The notes below the pieces were generated by a model. That model was not told the origin of the DNA. It did not search any database and saw nothing but the letters and a program-made list of their open reading frames with translations. DNA of 64,000 bases from Clostridiales bacterium (GTDB taxonomy: Bacteria; Bacillota; Clostridia; Lachnospirales; Lachnospiraceae): positions 32,293-96,292 of the forward strand of contig JAHAJA010000011.1 in NCBI GenBank assembly GCA_018372435.1. Direction: 5' to 3'. This document shows positions 26,912 through 35,849 of the stretch, piece after piece. The position numbers and the translations under genes were made by a program. Position 1 is the first letter of the stretch, and each line of letters opens with the position of its first letter.

Positions 26912-28477
26912 CTAATTCTTACGTTTGAATTCCTCCATGCGAATAGCCTTAGTTATGAACAACATAATTATGTAACATATAATAAGGAACAGACAAAAAC
27001 ACAATAATAATGCCAATGCACTCATAGAAGCATGTTCCTTGATGTAGAGATAAGAGCGGTTTGTTAAGAAACCAACGAATGCAGTAATTAAGCCAGGTTT
27101 AACAATCCAATCAATAGCGTTGAAGGTTACTTTTACATTCTTAAAGATTGCAATCGTATCTAAGGTTGATATAATAACCTGGCTTACAAGCATGCCAATT
27201 AGATAACCATATATTCCTTTTTGTGGTACTAAGAATATAACAAATATGATTCTTACACTTAAACCAACAACTGTATTAAGGAAGGTAACATGAGGTTTTC
27301 CTAATCCGTTAAGTATACTTCCAAGAGTAGTTGTCAAATATAAGAATGGGCAAAGCCATGCTAGAATCGTTAGGAACACTCCAGAAGATTCATTATTAAA
27401 GACCAGTGTTCCTAACGAGTTACCAAAGGTAATAAAGATGCCAGTACTAAGAATACCGATAATCAGACTGTATTTGATAGACAAAGCAGTAGTTTTATTA
27501 ATCATATTATTGTTATTCGCAGCCTGGGCTTCTGAGACCGTTGGCAGCAGCAAAACGGCAAATGAGTTGGTAATAGTAGAAGGAAACATAATGAATGGAA
27601 TGGACATACCGGTTAAGACGCCATACACACTCAAGGCTTCTGTTCCACTAAGCCCATATTGCTTTAACATTGACGGAATCATAACTGCCTCAATACTACT
27701 TAAAATACTAATTAATAACCGATTACTTGTTAAAGGTAGGGCTAATTTAAAAAGGCTACTAGCATAAGTAACACGTTCTTTTTTATGGGATTTGCGGCTA
27801 CGAAATGCTTGTATTTTCAATTTGTAAGCTTCGTGTAATTTAGAGGGTTTTACAATAAACATTGAAATTATGTTGTAAGAATTAGAAGCAATTTCACCGA
27901 ATACAATACCCCAAACAGCAAGTTCGCAGGCTCTTTCAGAATTGCCTAAAGCAAACATTGGAGCTAACACATAGACGCTGGCAACACGGATGACTTGTTC
28001 GAATAGCTGTGTCATAGCAGGTACGCCAGCACGTTTAATACCATAATAATATCCGTTAATACATGCAGTTATACCACAGAAAGGAAACACATAGGAGAGA
28101 ATCTTAAGGGGAGTGGTGCATCTACTTTCTAATAGGATGTTAGTGGCTATAAAGGAAGCATTCCGATTTAATAATATAGATAAGGTTATTGCAATTAGTA
28201 ATGAAAATGTCATACCGGTTCGTAGAATTCGCTTTAGATTACTGGTATCGTGCTTACCTATTTCAGCGGCCACTAAACGGGATATTGATGTTTGAATACC
28301 AGAAGCATATAAGGTGAAACAGATTCCATAGACAGGGAAGATTAATTGATAAACACCCATATCTTCAGGTCTCAGGAGATTCGATAGATAGATTCGATAG
28401 AAAAAGCCGATAATACGAGTTGCAAAACCAGCTATTGTAAGGATTAAGGTACCTTTGATGATTGAATTTTTACTCAT
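26912..28477 (-). CDS. SpoVB-like MOP-superfamily flippase
   Basis: 521 residues with about 14 membrane segments. The N-terminus (KGTLILTIAGFATRIIGFFYRIYLSNLL, given here as its key parts) and the YGVLTGMSIPFIMFPSTIT stretch are characteristic of stage V sporulation protein B and its paralogues, which are MurJ/Wzx-like lipid-linked precursor flippases. In spore formers SpoVB acts in spore cortex synthesis. Paralogues (YtgP/YkvU-like) are common, so the exact role is not certain. It is a single-gene unit with a terminator and is divergent from iscR. Confidence 0.85.
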   Translation of the reverse strand: MSKNSIIKGTLILTIAGFATRIIGFFYRIYLSNLLRPEDMGVYQLIFPVYGICFTLYASGIQTSISRLVAAEIGKHDTSNLKRILRTGMTFSLLIAITLSILLNRNASFIATNILLESRCTTPLKILSYVFPFCGITACINGYYYGIKRAGVPAMTQLFEQVIRVASVYVLAPMFALGNSERACELAVWGIVFGEIASNSYNIISMFIVKPSKLHEAYKLKIQAFRSRKSHKKERVTYASSLFKLALPLTSNRLLISILSSIEAVMIPSMLKQYGLSGTEALSVYGVLTGMSIPFIMFPSTITNSFAVLLLPTVSEAQAANNNNMINKTTALSIKYSLIIGILSTGIFITFGNSLGTLVFNNESSGVFLTILAWLCPFLYLTTTLGSILNGLGKPHVTFLNTVVGLSVRIIFVIFLVPQKGIYGYLIGMLVSQVIISTLDTIAIFKNVKVTFNAIDWIVKPGLITAFVGFLTNRSYLYIKEHASMSALALLLCFCLFLIICYIIMLFITKAIRMEEFKRKN

Positions 28478-28634
28478 TGAAATCAGCCTTTCTCTTAGAA
28501 CAACGATTCCGAATTAAGAAGATTAATTGATAACGTTGACCTTTTTACATTTTGACATAATTAAGTATATTAGTGCAGAGAAAGATTCATGCTAAGTTCT
28601 AAAAGTATTGATTAGCCCCACCACTATAATTTGC

Positions 28635-28663
28635 TTGACAAGTAAAATTGAGAATGTTATCAT
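28635..28663 (+). promoter_or_regulatory. Promoter of the isc operon
   Basis: A consensus TTGACA (28635-28640) and TATCAT (28658-28663) are separated by exactly 17 bases. Transcription would start near 28670, just ahead of the phased repeats at 28693-28730. Confidence 0.75.
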
Positions 28664-28692
28664 TAGGAATGTATCAAAACCAAGTAAAAAAG

Positions 28693-28730
28693 TCGGAATT
28701 AAAATACTCGGAATTGATTTACTCGGAATT
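28693..28730 (+). repeat. Three TCGGAATT repeats with 15-bp period (candidate IscR operator)
   Basis: TCGGAATT occurs exactly at 28693, 28708 and 28723, a strict 15-bp spacing, between the promoter start site and the iscR start codon. A related inverted sequence (ATTCCGA, 28506-28512) lies near the divergent SpoVB-like gene. Binding by IscR is inferred. Confidence 0.6.
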
Positions 28731-28755
28731 AAAAAAAGAGTAAGAGGTGAAGCAC

Positions 28756-29232
28756 ATGAAGTTATCAACTAAGGGAAGATATGGTCTACGTGCGATGTTA
28801 GATTTAGCATTAAGCAGTACGGAAGATGCAGTTGCGCTTAGTGGAGTTGCAGAGAGACAGAGTATCTCAATTAGTTATCTAGAACAGCTAATTGCTAAGT
28901 TAAAAAAAGCTGGATTAGTAAACAGTATTCGTGGTGCACAAGGTGGTTATGTACTTGCAAAACCTGCGAACGAGATTTCTGTAGGGGATATCTTACGTGC
29001 CTTAGAAGGGGACTTAAGTCCAGTAGATTGTGCAGAAGTTATGGGTGGTGAGTCAACCTGTAGTGGAGCCGATTTATGTGTAACAAAATACGTATGGAAG
29101 CGTATTAGTGATAGTATAAATAGTGCAGTAGATGAAATTATGTTGTCTGAATTAGTAGATGAGAGTTTACAACTCAGAAATGAACATGGTAATAAAGTGG
29201 ACTTAAAAATAGAATCAATGTGTGACAAATAG
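28756..29232 (+). CDS. iscR: Rrf2 family iron-sulfur regulator IscR
   Basis: ATG 28756 behind AGAGGTG gives 158 residues starting MKLSTKGRYGLRAMLDLAL, the family's standard N-terminus. A winged helix follows (ISISYLEQLIAKLKKAGLV, SIRGAQGGYVLA). Three cysteines in DCAEVMGGESTCSGADLC (spacing C-x9-C-x5-C) match a likely Fe-S ligand set, which separates it from cysteine-less CymR. It heads the iscS-iscU-mnmA operon and probably autoregulates it according to cluster status. Confidence 0.92.
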   Translation: MKLSTKGRYGLRAMLDLALSSTEDAVALSGVAERQSISISYLEQLIAKLKKAGLVNSIRGAQGGYVLAKPANEISVGDILRALEGDLSPVDCAEVMGGESTCSGADLCVTKYVWKRISDSINSAVDEIMLSELVDESLQLRNEHGNKVDLKIESMCDK

Positions 29233-29255
29233 AAAATATTTAGGAGATGACGCAA

Positions 29256-30452
29256 ATGGATAAAAAAATTTATTTAGACAATGCAGCAACAACACCAACC
29301 AGACCAGCGGTGGTAGAAGCAATGTTGCCATACTTTACGGAGTTTTATGGAAATCCTTCTAGTGTTTACGAGTTATCTAATGTCTGTAAGAAGGCCATAG
29401 TAAATTCAAGAGAGACAATTGCGAAATCTTTAGGTGCAGATGCTGCAGAGATTTATTTTACAGCAGGTGGTTCCGAGGCTGATAACTGGGCTTTAATATC
29501 TACATGTGAAGCTTATAAAGCAAAAGGAAATCACATCATTACATCAAAGATTGAGCATCATGCAATTCTTCATACATGTGAATATCTTGAGAAAAACGGA
29601 TTTGAAGTAACTTACGTAGATGTAGATGAAAATGGTCTTATTAAATTAGGTGAATTAGAAGCAGCAATTCGCCCAACAACAATCCTTATCTCAGTTATGT
29701 TTGCCAATAATGAAATAGGAACAATTCAACCTATTAAAGAGATTGGTGAGATAGCAAAAAAACATGATATCTTATTCCATACAGATGCAGTTCAGGCTTA
29801 TGGACAGCTACCAATTAATGTAGACGAATATCATATTGATATGTTAAGTGCAAGTGGTCATAAATTAAATGGTCCAAAAGGTATTGGATTCTTATATATT
29901 CGTAAAGGTGTTAAAATAGGTTCATTTATTCATGGTGGAGCACAGGAGAGACATAGACGTGCAGGAACTGAGAATGTACCAGGCATCGTTGGTTTCGGAA
30001 AAGCAGTTGAGATCGCGATGGAAACAATGAAAGAAAGAACAGAAAAAGAGGTGGAATTAAGAGATTTATTAATTAATCGTGTAGTTAAGGAAATTCCATA
30101 TACAAGATTGAATGGTCATCGTACCAAGAGATTACCTAATAATGCGAACTTTAGTTTCCAATTTATTGAAGGCGAATCGTTATTAATTATGTTAGATATG
30201 CAAGGAATCTGCGGTTCAAGCGGTTCAGCTTGTACATCAGGATCACTTGATCCATCTCATGTATTATTATCCATTGGTCTTCCTCATGAGATTGCACACG
30301 GTTCATTACGTCTTACCTTGAGCGAAGATATTACAGAAGAGGATATTAACTATGTAGTTGATAGAGTGAAAGAAATTGTTGAACGTCTTCGTTCTATGTC
30401 ACCACTATATGAGGATTATCTTAAAAACAACCAAAATAGAAATAATGTATAA
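29256..30452 (+). CDS. iscS: Cysteine desulfurase IscS/NifS
   Basis: ATG 29256 (AGGAG at 29242-29246) gives 398 residues beginning MDKKIYLDNAATTPTRP; ATG 29247 is too close to the ribosome site. It is a PLP fold-type I enzyme with EHHAILHTCEYL, the HTDAVQAYG segment, PLP lysine in SASGHKLNGPKG and catalytic cysteine in CGSSGSACTSGSLDPSHVL. It removes sulfur from cysteine as a persulfide for cluster assembly on IscU and for tRNA thiolation by MnmA, both encoded next. Group II (NifS-like) spacing of the active loop fits clostridial IscS. Confidence 0.95.
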   Translation: MDKKIYLDNAATTPTRPAVVEAMLPYFTEFYGNPSSVYELSNVCKKAIVNSRETIAKSLGADAAEIYFTAGGSEADNWALISTCEAYKAKGNHIITSKIEHHAILHTCEYLEKNGFEVTYVDVDENGLIKLGELEAAIRPTTILISVMFANNEIGTIQPIKEIGEIAKKHDILFHTDAVQAYGQLPINVDEYHIDMLSASGHKLNGPKGIGFLYIRKGVKIGSFIHGGAQERHRRAGTENVPGIVGFGKAVEIAMETMKERTEKEVELRDLLINRVVKEIPYTRLNGHRTKRLPNNANFSFQFIEGESLLIMLDMQGICGSSGSACTSGSLDPSHVLLSIGLPHEIAHGSLRLTLSEDITEEDINYVVDRVKEIVERLRSMSPLYEDYLKNNQNRNNV

Positions 30453-30548
30453 AAAATTATATAGATAAATAGTAGTAGTGAATATTTTTGGATATGTTTT
30501 GAATATCATTGAAGCAACTACAATAATAGATAGTTTGGAGGAATTAAA

Positions 30549-30989
30549 ATGTACAGTGAAAAAGTTATGGATCATTTCAGTAACCCTAGAAATGTCGGTG
30601 AAATAGAAAACGCAAGTGGAGTTGGAACTGTTGGTAATGCAAAATGTGGAGATATCATGAGAATGTATCTTGATATCGACGACAATGGAATTATCCAGGA
30701 CTGTAAATTCAAAACATTTGGTTGCGGAGCAGCGGTTGCTACAAGCAGTATGGCTACAGAATTAGTGAAAGGAAAGACAGTTCAAGAAGCGCTACAAGTT
30801 ACTAATAAAGCTGTAATGAATGCTCTTGATGGCCTTCCAGCAGTAAAGGTACACTGCTCCCTTCTTGCAGAAGAAGCAATTCATGCAGCATTATGGGATT
30901 ATGCTGAGAAGAATGGAATTCAGATTGAAGGATTACAAAAACCAAAATCAGATATTCATGAAGATGAAGAAGTGGTTGAGGAGTACTAA
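30549..30989 (+). CDS. iscU: Iron-sulfur cluster scaffold IscU (NifU N-terminal type)
   Basis: 146 residues with the three scaffold cysteines in GNAKCGD, FGCGAAVATS and VHCSLLAEEA. Start ATG after TTTGGAGGA. The C-terminus is longer than in E. coli IscU and acidic (DIHEDEEVVEEY). It receives sulfur from IscS and builds 2Fe-2S/4Fe-4S clusters. Its TAA stop overlaps the mnmA start by one base (TAATG), showing translational coupling. Confidence 0.94.
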   Translation: MYSEKVMDHFSNPRNVGEIENASGVGTVGNAKCGDIMRMYLDIDDNGIIQDCKFKTFGCGAAVATSSMATELVKGKTVQEALQVTNKAVMNALDGLPAVKVHCSLLAEEAIHAALWDYAEKNGIQIEGLQKPKSDIHEDEEVVEEY

Positions 30990-32068
30990 TGAAGGAAAAG
31001 GTAGTAGTAGGAATGTCTGGAGGAGTTGACTCCTCGGTGGCAGCTCAGTTGTTAAAAAAAGCAGGATATGATGTTATTGGTGTAACCATGCAGATTTGGC
31101 AAGATGAAGATCGCTTCACCCAAGAAACAGAAGGTGGTTGCTGTGGTCTAAGTGCTGTTGACGATGCGAGAAGAGTTGCACAAGCTCTTGAAATCCCTTA
31201 CTATGTAATGAATTTTAAGAAGGAATTCAAAGCAAATGTTATGGATTATTTCGTGAACGAGTATCTACAAGGCCGTACACCAAATCCATGTATTGCTTGT
31301 AATCGATATGTTAAATGGGAGTCGTTACTTAAGCGTTCTCTTGATATCGGAGCAGATTACATCGCTACAGGACATTATGCTAGAGTTCTTAAGTTAGAGA
31401 ATGGAAGATATACATTACGTAAGTCAGCTACTGCAGCAAAGGACCAGACGTATGCCCTTTACAATCTAACACAATACCAATTATCTCACACCCTGATGCC
31501 AGTAGGTGAGTTTACAAAGGACGAGATTCGTAAGATGGCACTAGATATTAATCTTCGTGTTGCTAATAAACCGGATAGTCAAGAGATTTGTTTTATTCCA
31601 GATAATGATTATGCCAAGTTTATAGAAGAAAATTCTGGTGAAAAGATTCTTCCAGGTAATTTCGTTAACTCTGCAGGTGAAGTAATTGGAAAACACAAGG
31701 GTATTACGCATTATACAGTTGGACAAAGAAAAGGACTTAATTTAAGTCTTGGTCATCCTGCCTTTGTACTTGAGATACGCCCAGAAACGAACGAAGTTGT
31801 CATAGGTACAAATGATGAAGTTTTCGCGGACAAATTATACGCAAACAATCTTAATTTTATGTCAATTGAAGACCTTGAGGGCAGTATGGAAGTGGAAGCA
31901 AAGATTAGGTACAGCCACAAAGGCGCAAAATGTACAATTAGAAAAGTGGATACAGATGAGGTAGAATGCATCTTTGAAGAACCACAACGTGCAATTACAC
32001 CAGGACAAGCAGTAGTTTTCTATAAAGACGACTATATTGTTGGTGGTGGAACAATTATGAGAAAGTAA
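30989..32068 (+). CDS. mnmA: tRNA-specific 2-thiouridylase MnmA
   Basis: 359 residues. The PP-loop ATPase motif VGMSGGVDSSVAA is at the N-terminus. Catalytic cysteines lie in NPCIACNRYVKW and QEICFIPD, with TGHYARV between, and a C-terminal beta-barrel covers about 280-359. It installs 2-thiouridine at wobble U34 of Lys, Glu and Gln tRNAs using sulfur relayed from IscS. Coupling to iscU by a 1-base overlap fits this sulfur route and is common in clostridia. Confidence 0.95.
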   Translation: MKEKVVVGMSGGVDSSVAAQLLKKAGYDVIGVTMQIWQDEDRFTQETEGGCCGLSAVDDARRVAQALEIPYYVMNFKKEFKANVMDYFVNEYLQGRTPNPCIACNRYVKWESLLKRSLDIGADYIATGHYARVLKLENGRYTLRKSATAAKDQTYALYNLTQYQLSHTLMPVGEFTKDEIRKMALDINLRVANKPDSQEICFIPDNDYAKFIEENSGEKILPGNFVNSAGEVIGKHKGITHYTVGQRKGLNLSLGHPAFVLEIRPETNEVVIGTNDEVFADKLYANNLNFMSIEDLEGSMEVEAKIRYSHKGAKCTIRKVDTDEVECIFEEPQRAITPGQAVVFYKDDYIVGGGTIMRK

Positions 32069-32092
32069 TTGATATAAGTAGATTTATATACA

Positions 32093-32143
32093 AAGGTCAC
32101 ACTTAATGCTATGATTAGGAATAGCATTAGGTGTGGCTTTTTT
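32093..32143 (+). terminator. Rho-independent terminator after the isc-mnmA operon
   Basis: A stem of about 17 bp (GTCACACTTAATGCTAT with ATAGCATTAGGTGTGGC, including G-T pairs) with an 8-base loop and a TTTTTT tail. Confidence 0.85.
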
Positions 32144-32235
32144 ATGTAGTAATATTCATTTAACAATTGTTGTTCATGAAATGTAAAGCAATTAATTATC
32201 TACTATGCCATAATTAGATCGAAGGAGGCGATGAT

Positions 32236-33147
32236 ATGGATATACTTAATAAAACTCAAATAGTAATTGATTTGATTGAAGCGAATATGTTAGAAGTAAA
32301 TTATGAGATGATAGCTAAGGTGACGGGAATTCCAATCGGGCTCTATCAACGAATCTTTACTTACATATGTGATATATCACTAGCTGCATATATACGAAAA
32401 AGAAAGCTAACGATAGCGGCAAAGATGATTCTTCTCGACAAAAGGAATATAACAGATGTTGCTTTTGATTGTGGATATGAAAACAGTTCATCTTTTACGA
32501 GAGCATTCAAAGAATTGTTTTTGGTTCCTCCAGCAATGATTACAGAAGAGATTTATAGGGAGCAAGCATATCAGCCTATTTCATTAACTGATAATGATAC
32601 GTATTATGTATTGAAAGGAAGGAAGATTATGGCGGATATTGTGAAATTAGTGTATGAGGTTACAGAAGATAAACTATTAATTGGGGTCTGTAATAAGGAT
32701 TATGGGGTAACTACGAATGAATTATGGAATGTGTTCTTTGGACAACAGTTTGATAAGAAATTAGCAGAACTAGAAGAAGAACAGATAGCAATGGAGGATT
32801 GTATTGGACTTGGGTATATGACTGATTTTATTAGTGATACAGGGCTTGGTGATACGTATATAATTGGAAAGTATTTCAAAGTTGGTACGACTATTCCTGA
32901 GGGAATGACAGGTAAGATTATTAAAGGCGGTATGATTGTTAGGGCACAGGTACGTGGTAAAAATCTAGATGAAATAATTAATAATTCTTATATTCTGATT
33001 TCTAGTATGGTTGAGAAAAATGGATATATAATTGATTCGGATTTCTATTGGATAGAAAACTACACAGTAAGTAGATATTGTGATGCAGTAGAGCGTGGTG
33101 ATAATCAGGTGATACTTGATTGGGAGATGCCTTGTAGAAAGAGTTAA
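32236..33147 (+). CDS. AraC-type regulator with GyrI-like effector domain
   Basis: 303 residues in reversed order compared with most AraC proteins. The DNA-binding domain is N-terminal (residues 1-115; MIAKVTGIPIGLYQRIFTYI, then ITDVAFDCGYENSSSFTRAFKE) and a GyrI/BacR-like small-molecule-binding domain is C-terminal (about 135-300). This is the Rob/BmrR-like layout that binds toxic cations or drugs. Start ATG behind GAAGGAGG. It precedes a methyltransferase pair and an ABC-2 exporter, so a role in stress or drug response is plausible but unproven. Confidence 0.85.
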   Translation: MDILNKTQIVIDLIEANMLEVNYEMIAKVTGIPIGLYQRIFTYICDISLAAYIRKRKLTIAAKMILLDKRNITDVAFDCGYENSSSFTRAFKELFLVPPAMITEEIYREQAYQPISLTDNDTYYVLKGRKIMADIVKLVYEVTEDKLLIGVCNKDYGVTTNELWNVFFGQQFDKKLAELEEEQIAMEDCIGLGYMTDFISDTGLGDTYIIGKYFKVGTTIPEGMTGKIIKGGMIVRAQVRGKNLDEIINNSYILISSMVEKNGYIIDSDFYWIENYTVSRYCDAVERGDNQVILDWEMPCRKS

Positions 33148-33315
33148 ATTTTTATTTGGATTTGGATTTTATATTGACACACTCTCAATATATGGATATA
33201 ATGAACATATGAACAACTATTCATATAAAATAAAAGTAAAGATAAGTTGGAAAATGGTTTTCAATAAGAGATTTGTGATATCTACTAATCTCTATATCTG
33301 GGGAGGAGCGTGTTT

Positions 33316-33897
33316 ATGAATATGATACAAATCTTAGGAATCTTCATCCTAGGGATATTCTATCTTGCGTATTTTGGTAAGATGCTAGGACAAAGAAAAA
33401 AAGGGATACAGACCAATCAATTAGGTGTGGGGAAAAAGAAAAAACGTACAATGTACACCGAGATAATATTAAGAACAATAACAACTTTAATTGTATTCGT
33501 AATTATAATCAGTATATACTTGAATACTACGCTTATTAGCAATGGGATAGTTCGATACCTAGGAATTTTATTGATTGGGATCGGTACAGTAGTGTTTATA
33601 GCAGCAATGATTACCATGCGAGATAGTTGGAGAGCAGGAATTCCTCAAGGAGAGAAGCTACAGATTGTTACTAAAGGCATGTATCGTGTTAGTAGAAATC
33701 CAGCTTTTCTTGGATTTGACCTAACTTATATAGGTGCAACGATAGCTTTTGGTAATGTAGTTTTATTACTCTTTAGTATGGTGGCAATTACAATGATGCA
33801 TCTGCAGATTCTTGAAGAAGAGAGATATATGGAAACTACGTTTGGAGGAGAGTATTTAGCATATAAGAATAGAGTAGCCAGATACCTTTTATGGTGA
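33316..33897 (+). CDS. Isoprenylcysteine methyltransferase (ICMT)/PEMT-like membrane protein
   Basis: 193 residues from ATG 33316 (GGGGAGGAG upstream; GTG 33310 is possible). Four or five membrane segments, with the family signature SWRAGIPQGEK, TKGMYRVSRNPAFLGF and EEERYMETTFGGEYLAYKNR-V-RY near the C-terminus, which forms the SAM and substrate pocket. Bacterial members are mostly uncharacterised membrane methyltransferases for lipids or small molecules. A soluble methyltransferase gene follows 69 bases later. Confidence 0.82.
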   Translation: MNMIQILGIFILGIFYLAYFGKMLGQRKKGIQTNQLGVGKKKKRTMYTEIILRTITTLIVFVIIISIYLNTTLISNGIVRYLGILLIGIGTVVFIAAMITMRDSWRAGIPQGEKLQIVTKGMYRVSRNPAFLGFDLTYIGATIAFGNVVLLLFSMVAITMMHLQILEEERYMETTFGGEYLAYKNRVARYLLW

Positions 33898-33966
33898 GTC
33901 GTAGGTTTATCATCACAGTAAACAAACTTAACAAATATATTATTATCGTTATTAAGGAGAGTTTGT

Positions 33967-34590
33967 ATGAATAATCAATTGGTGTATAGGGGAATAGCAA
34001 GGTTTTATGATGTACTTGATCATACCTATTTTCGTAACAAAGTGCGTAGCCCAAGAACTGCAGTACTGAAGTTCATTAAAGATTCTGATCAAACAGTACT
34101 GGATATCTGTACCGGTACAGGCGCTAATGCATTGGAGATAGCCAGATGTAGAGAAATTACACAGGTATACGGTATTGATAGGTCTAGGAATATGTTGCTT
34201 ATGGCAAATGAAAAAAGAAGTATAGAAAAATTACATAACGTCGAGTTCAAAGAAATGGATGCTACTAATATAGAGTTTAAGGATGGAACCTTTGATGTGG
34301 CATTATTATCTTTAGTACTCCATGAAACACAGACAGAATTAGCAAGTAAGATTATTAAAGAAGCGAAACGTGTACTGAAAGATAGTGGTATGTTGATTGT
34401 AGTAGAGTGGGAACAACCAAAGTCACTTTTTCAAAGAATATGTTTTTTACCAATTAGGTTATGTGAGCCACAAGGGTTTCATGAATTTCTTCATAGAGAT
34501 ATGCAGGAATATTTTGAACAATATGGTTTACAAGTACTCGATAAGGTATCATGTAATTATTCTAAGGTGTTGGTTATTAAGAAGCGTTAA
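33967..34590 (+). CDS. Class I SAM-dependent methyltransferase
   Basis: 207 residues; motif I is VLDICTGTGANALEIA, the acidic end of beta-2 is in VYGIDRS, and DATNIEFKDGTFDVALLSLVLHE is motif II/III of the Methyltransf_11/25 type (UbiE-like). Start ATG follows AAGGAGAG. The substrate is unknown. The frame stays open for 25 further charged codons after the TAA stop, which may mean a recently shortened C-terminus. Confidence 0.82.
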   Translation: MNNQLVYRGIARFYDVLDHTYFRNKVRSPRTAVLKFIKDSDQTVLDICTGTGANALEIARCREITQVYGIDRSRNMLLMANEKRSIEKLHNVEFKEMDATNIEFKDGTFDVALLSLVLHETQTELASKIIKEAKRVLKDSGMLIVVEWEQPKSLFQRICFLPIRLCEPQGFHEFLHRDMQEYFEQYGLQVLDKVSCNYSKVLVIKKR

Positions 34591-34649
34591 GAGAAGAAGG
34601 AAGCAAAAGCAGAACTTCTATATCAGATGAAACAGAATAAAAGAAAAGA

Positions 34650-34685
34650 GAAGCATCAAGGTAGATAACCTCGATGTTTCTTTTT
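34650..34685 (+). terminator. Rho-independent terminator after the methyltransferase genes
   Basis: GAAGCATCAAGGT pairs with ACCTCGATGTTTC (two G-T pairs) and is followed by TTTTT. Confidence 0.75.
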
Positions 34686-34837
34686 ACGAAAAAATACGAA
34701 AAAAGAACTTGTGTTCCGGCTGTTGGAATGGTATTATATGTATAATCTTGCTAATATATGAATGAGGATTGATTGATAAGAGTAGGGGATAGTAATTGAA
34801 TAGTCAAATATAAATTAATTAAAGGGAGGAAGTACCA

Positions 34838-35839
34838 ATGATCCATGTTGAAAACATGTCGAAGGAATTCATATCACCAAAGAAGTATCCTGGATTCAAA
34901 GGAGCTCTTAAGGGATTGTTTTCTAATGAGAAGGTACGAAAATTAGCAGTAGATAATATATCTTTTGATATTGCCAAGGGCGAAATGGTTGGTTACATTG
35001 GCAGTAATGGTGCTGGAAAGTCTACATCGATAAAGATGATGACAGGTATTCTTACACCAACATCAGGTAGATGTACAGTTAATGGTATTGTACCTTATGA
35101 AAACAGGCAAATGAATGCTGCGAATATTGGTGTTGTGTTTGGACAACGTACGCAGCTATGGTGGGACTTACCACTTAGTGAAACATTTTCGATTCTCAAA
35201 GAAGTGTATAATGTTAGTGATGAAGATTTTAAGAATCGAATGGAATTCTTACAGGAGGTTCTTGGATTTAATAGTTTCATACATAGTACGGTGAGAACCT
35301 TATCTCTTGGGCAAAGAATGCGTGCAGACCTTGCAGCAGCATTATTACATAATCCAAAGGTTTTGTATCTAGATGAACCAACCATAGGACTTGACTTGGT
35401 TGTTAAGGATAGCATGCGACAGGCCATAAAGGAAATTAATGACGAGTATCAGACTACGGTCATCTTAACGACACATGATTTGTCTGATATTGAACAACTT
35501 TGTGAGAGAATCATTATAATTGATGAAGGTAAGGTGATTTATGATGGTACAATTGCCAATATTAAAGAACTATATGGTAAGCGAAGAAGTGTTACAGTAG
35601 ATGTTATGGATATACAAGCATTAGAGGATATCGATTTCCACGACGCTTTTAATTTAAGCGGGGAACAGCTTGCCGTTGCCAAAGAACAATCTAGTATTTC
35701 CTTTGATTTTGATAAGAATGTATTAAATATATCACATATTATCTCAAAAGTTATGGAAGATACCGCGGTTAGAGATATTAAGATCCAAGATACACAGATA
35801 ACGGATATTGTCAAAGAGATATACCAACATGGGATGTGA
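34838..35839 (+). CDS. ABC-2 type transporter ATP-binding protein
   Basis: 333 residues: Walker A GSNGAGKSTS at about 60, Q-loop VVFGQRTQLWWDLP, signature LSLGQRMRADLAAAL, Walker B VLYLDEPTIGLD and H-loop TTHDLSDIE, followed by a C-terminal regulatory region of about 90 residues. The QRTQLWWDLP Q-loop region is typical of ATPases that pair with DUF990-type (PF06182) permeases. Start ATG behind GGGAGG. Two such permease genes follow, so this is a complete exporter; the substrate is unknown (antibiotic or viologen-like compounds are suggested for relatives). Confidence 0.9.
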   Translation: MIHVENMSKEFISPKKYPGFKGALKGLFSNEKVRKLAVDNISFDIAKGEMVGYIGSNGAGKSTSIKMMTGILTPTSGRCTVNGIVPYENRQMNAANIGVVFGQRTQLWWDLPLSETFSILKEVYNVSDEDFKNRMEFLQEVLGFNSFIHSTVRTLSLGQRMRADLAAALLHNPKVLYLDEPTIGLDLVVKDSMRQAIKEINDEYQTTVILTTHDLSDIEQLCERIIIIDEGKVIYDGTIANIKELYGKRRSVTVDVMDIQALEDIDFHDAFNLSGEQLAVAKEQSSISFDFDKNVLNISHIISKVMEDTAVRDIKIQDTQITDIVKEIYQHGM

Positions 35840-35849
35840 GGTGGTTAGT

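Noticed and set aside
33116..33319. 67-codon ORF overlapping the AraC-GyrI gene and the ICMT-like gene.
   Set aside because: It lies in a different frame over the end of a clear gene, has no ribosome site, and reads as low-complexity translation of AT-rich DNA.
34705..34716. GAAC-TTGT-GTTC upstream of the ABC-2 exporter, resembling a LexA/SOS box.
   Set aside because: The outer bases of the Firmicute consensus (CGAAC...GTTCG) do not match, and a half-palindrome of 8 fixed bases can occur by chance in 64 kb. No SOS gene follows.
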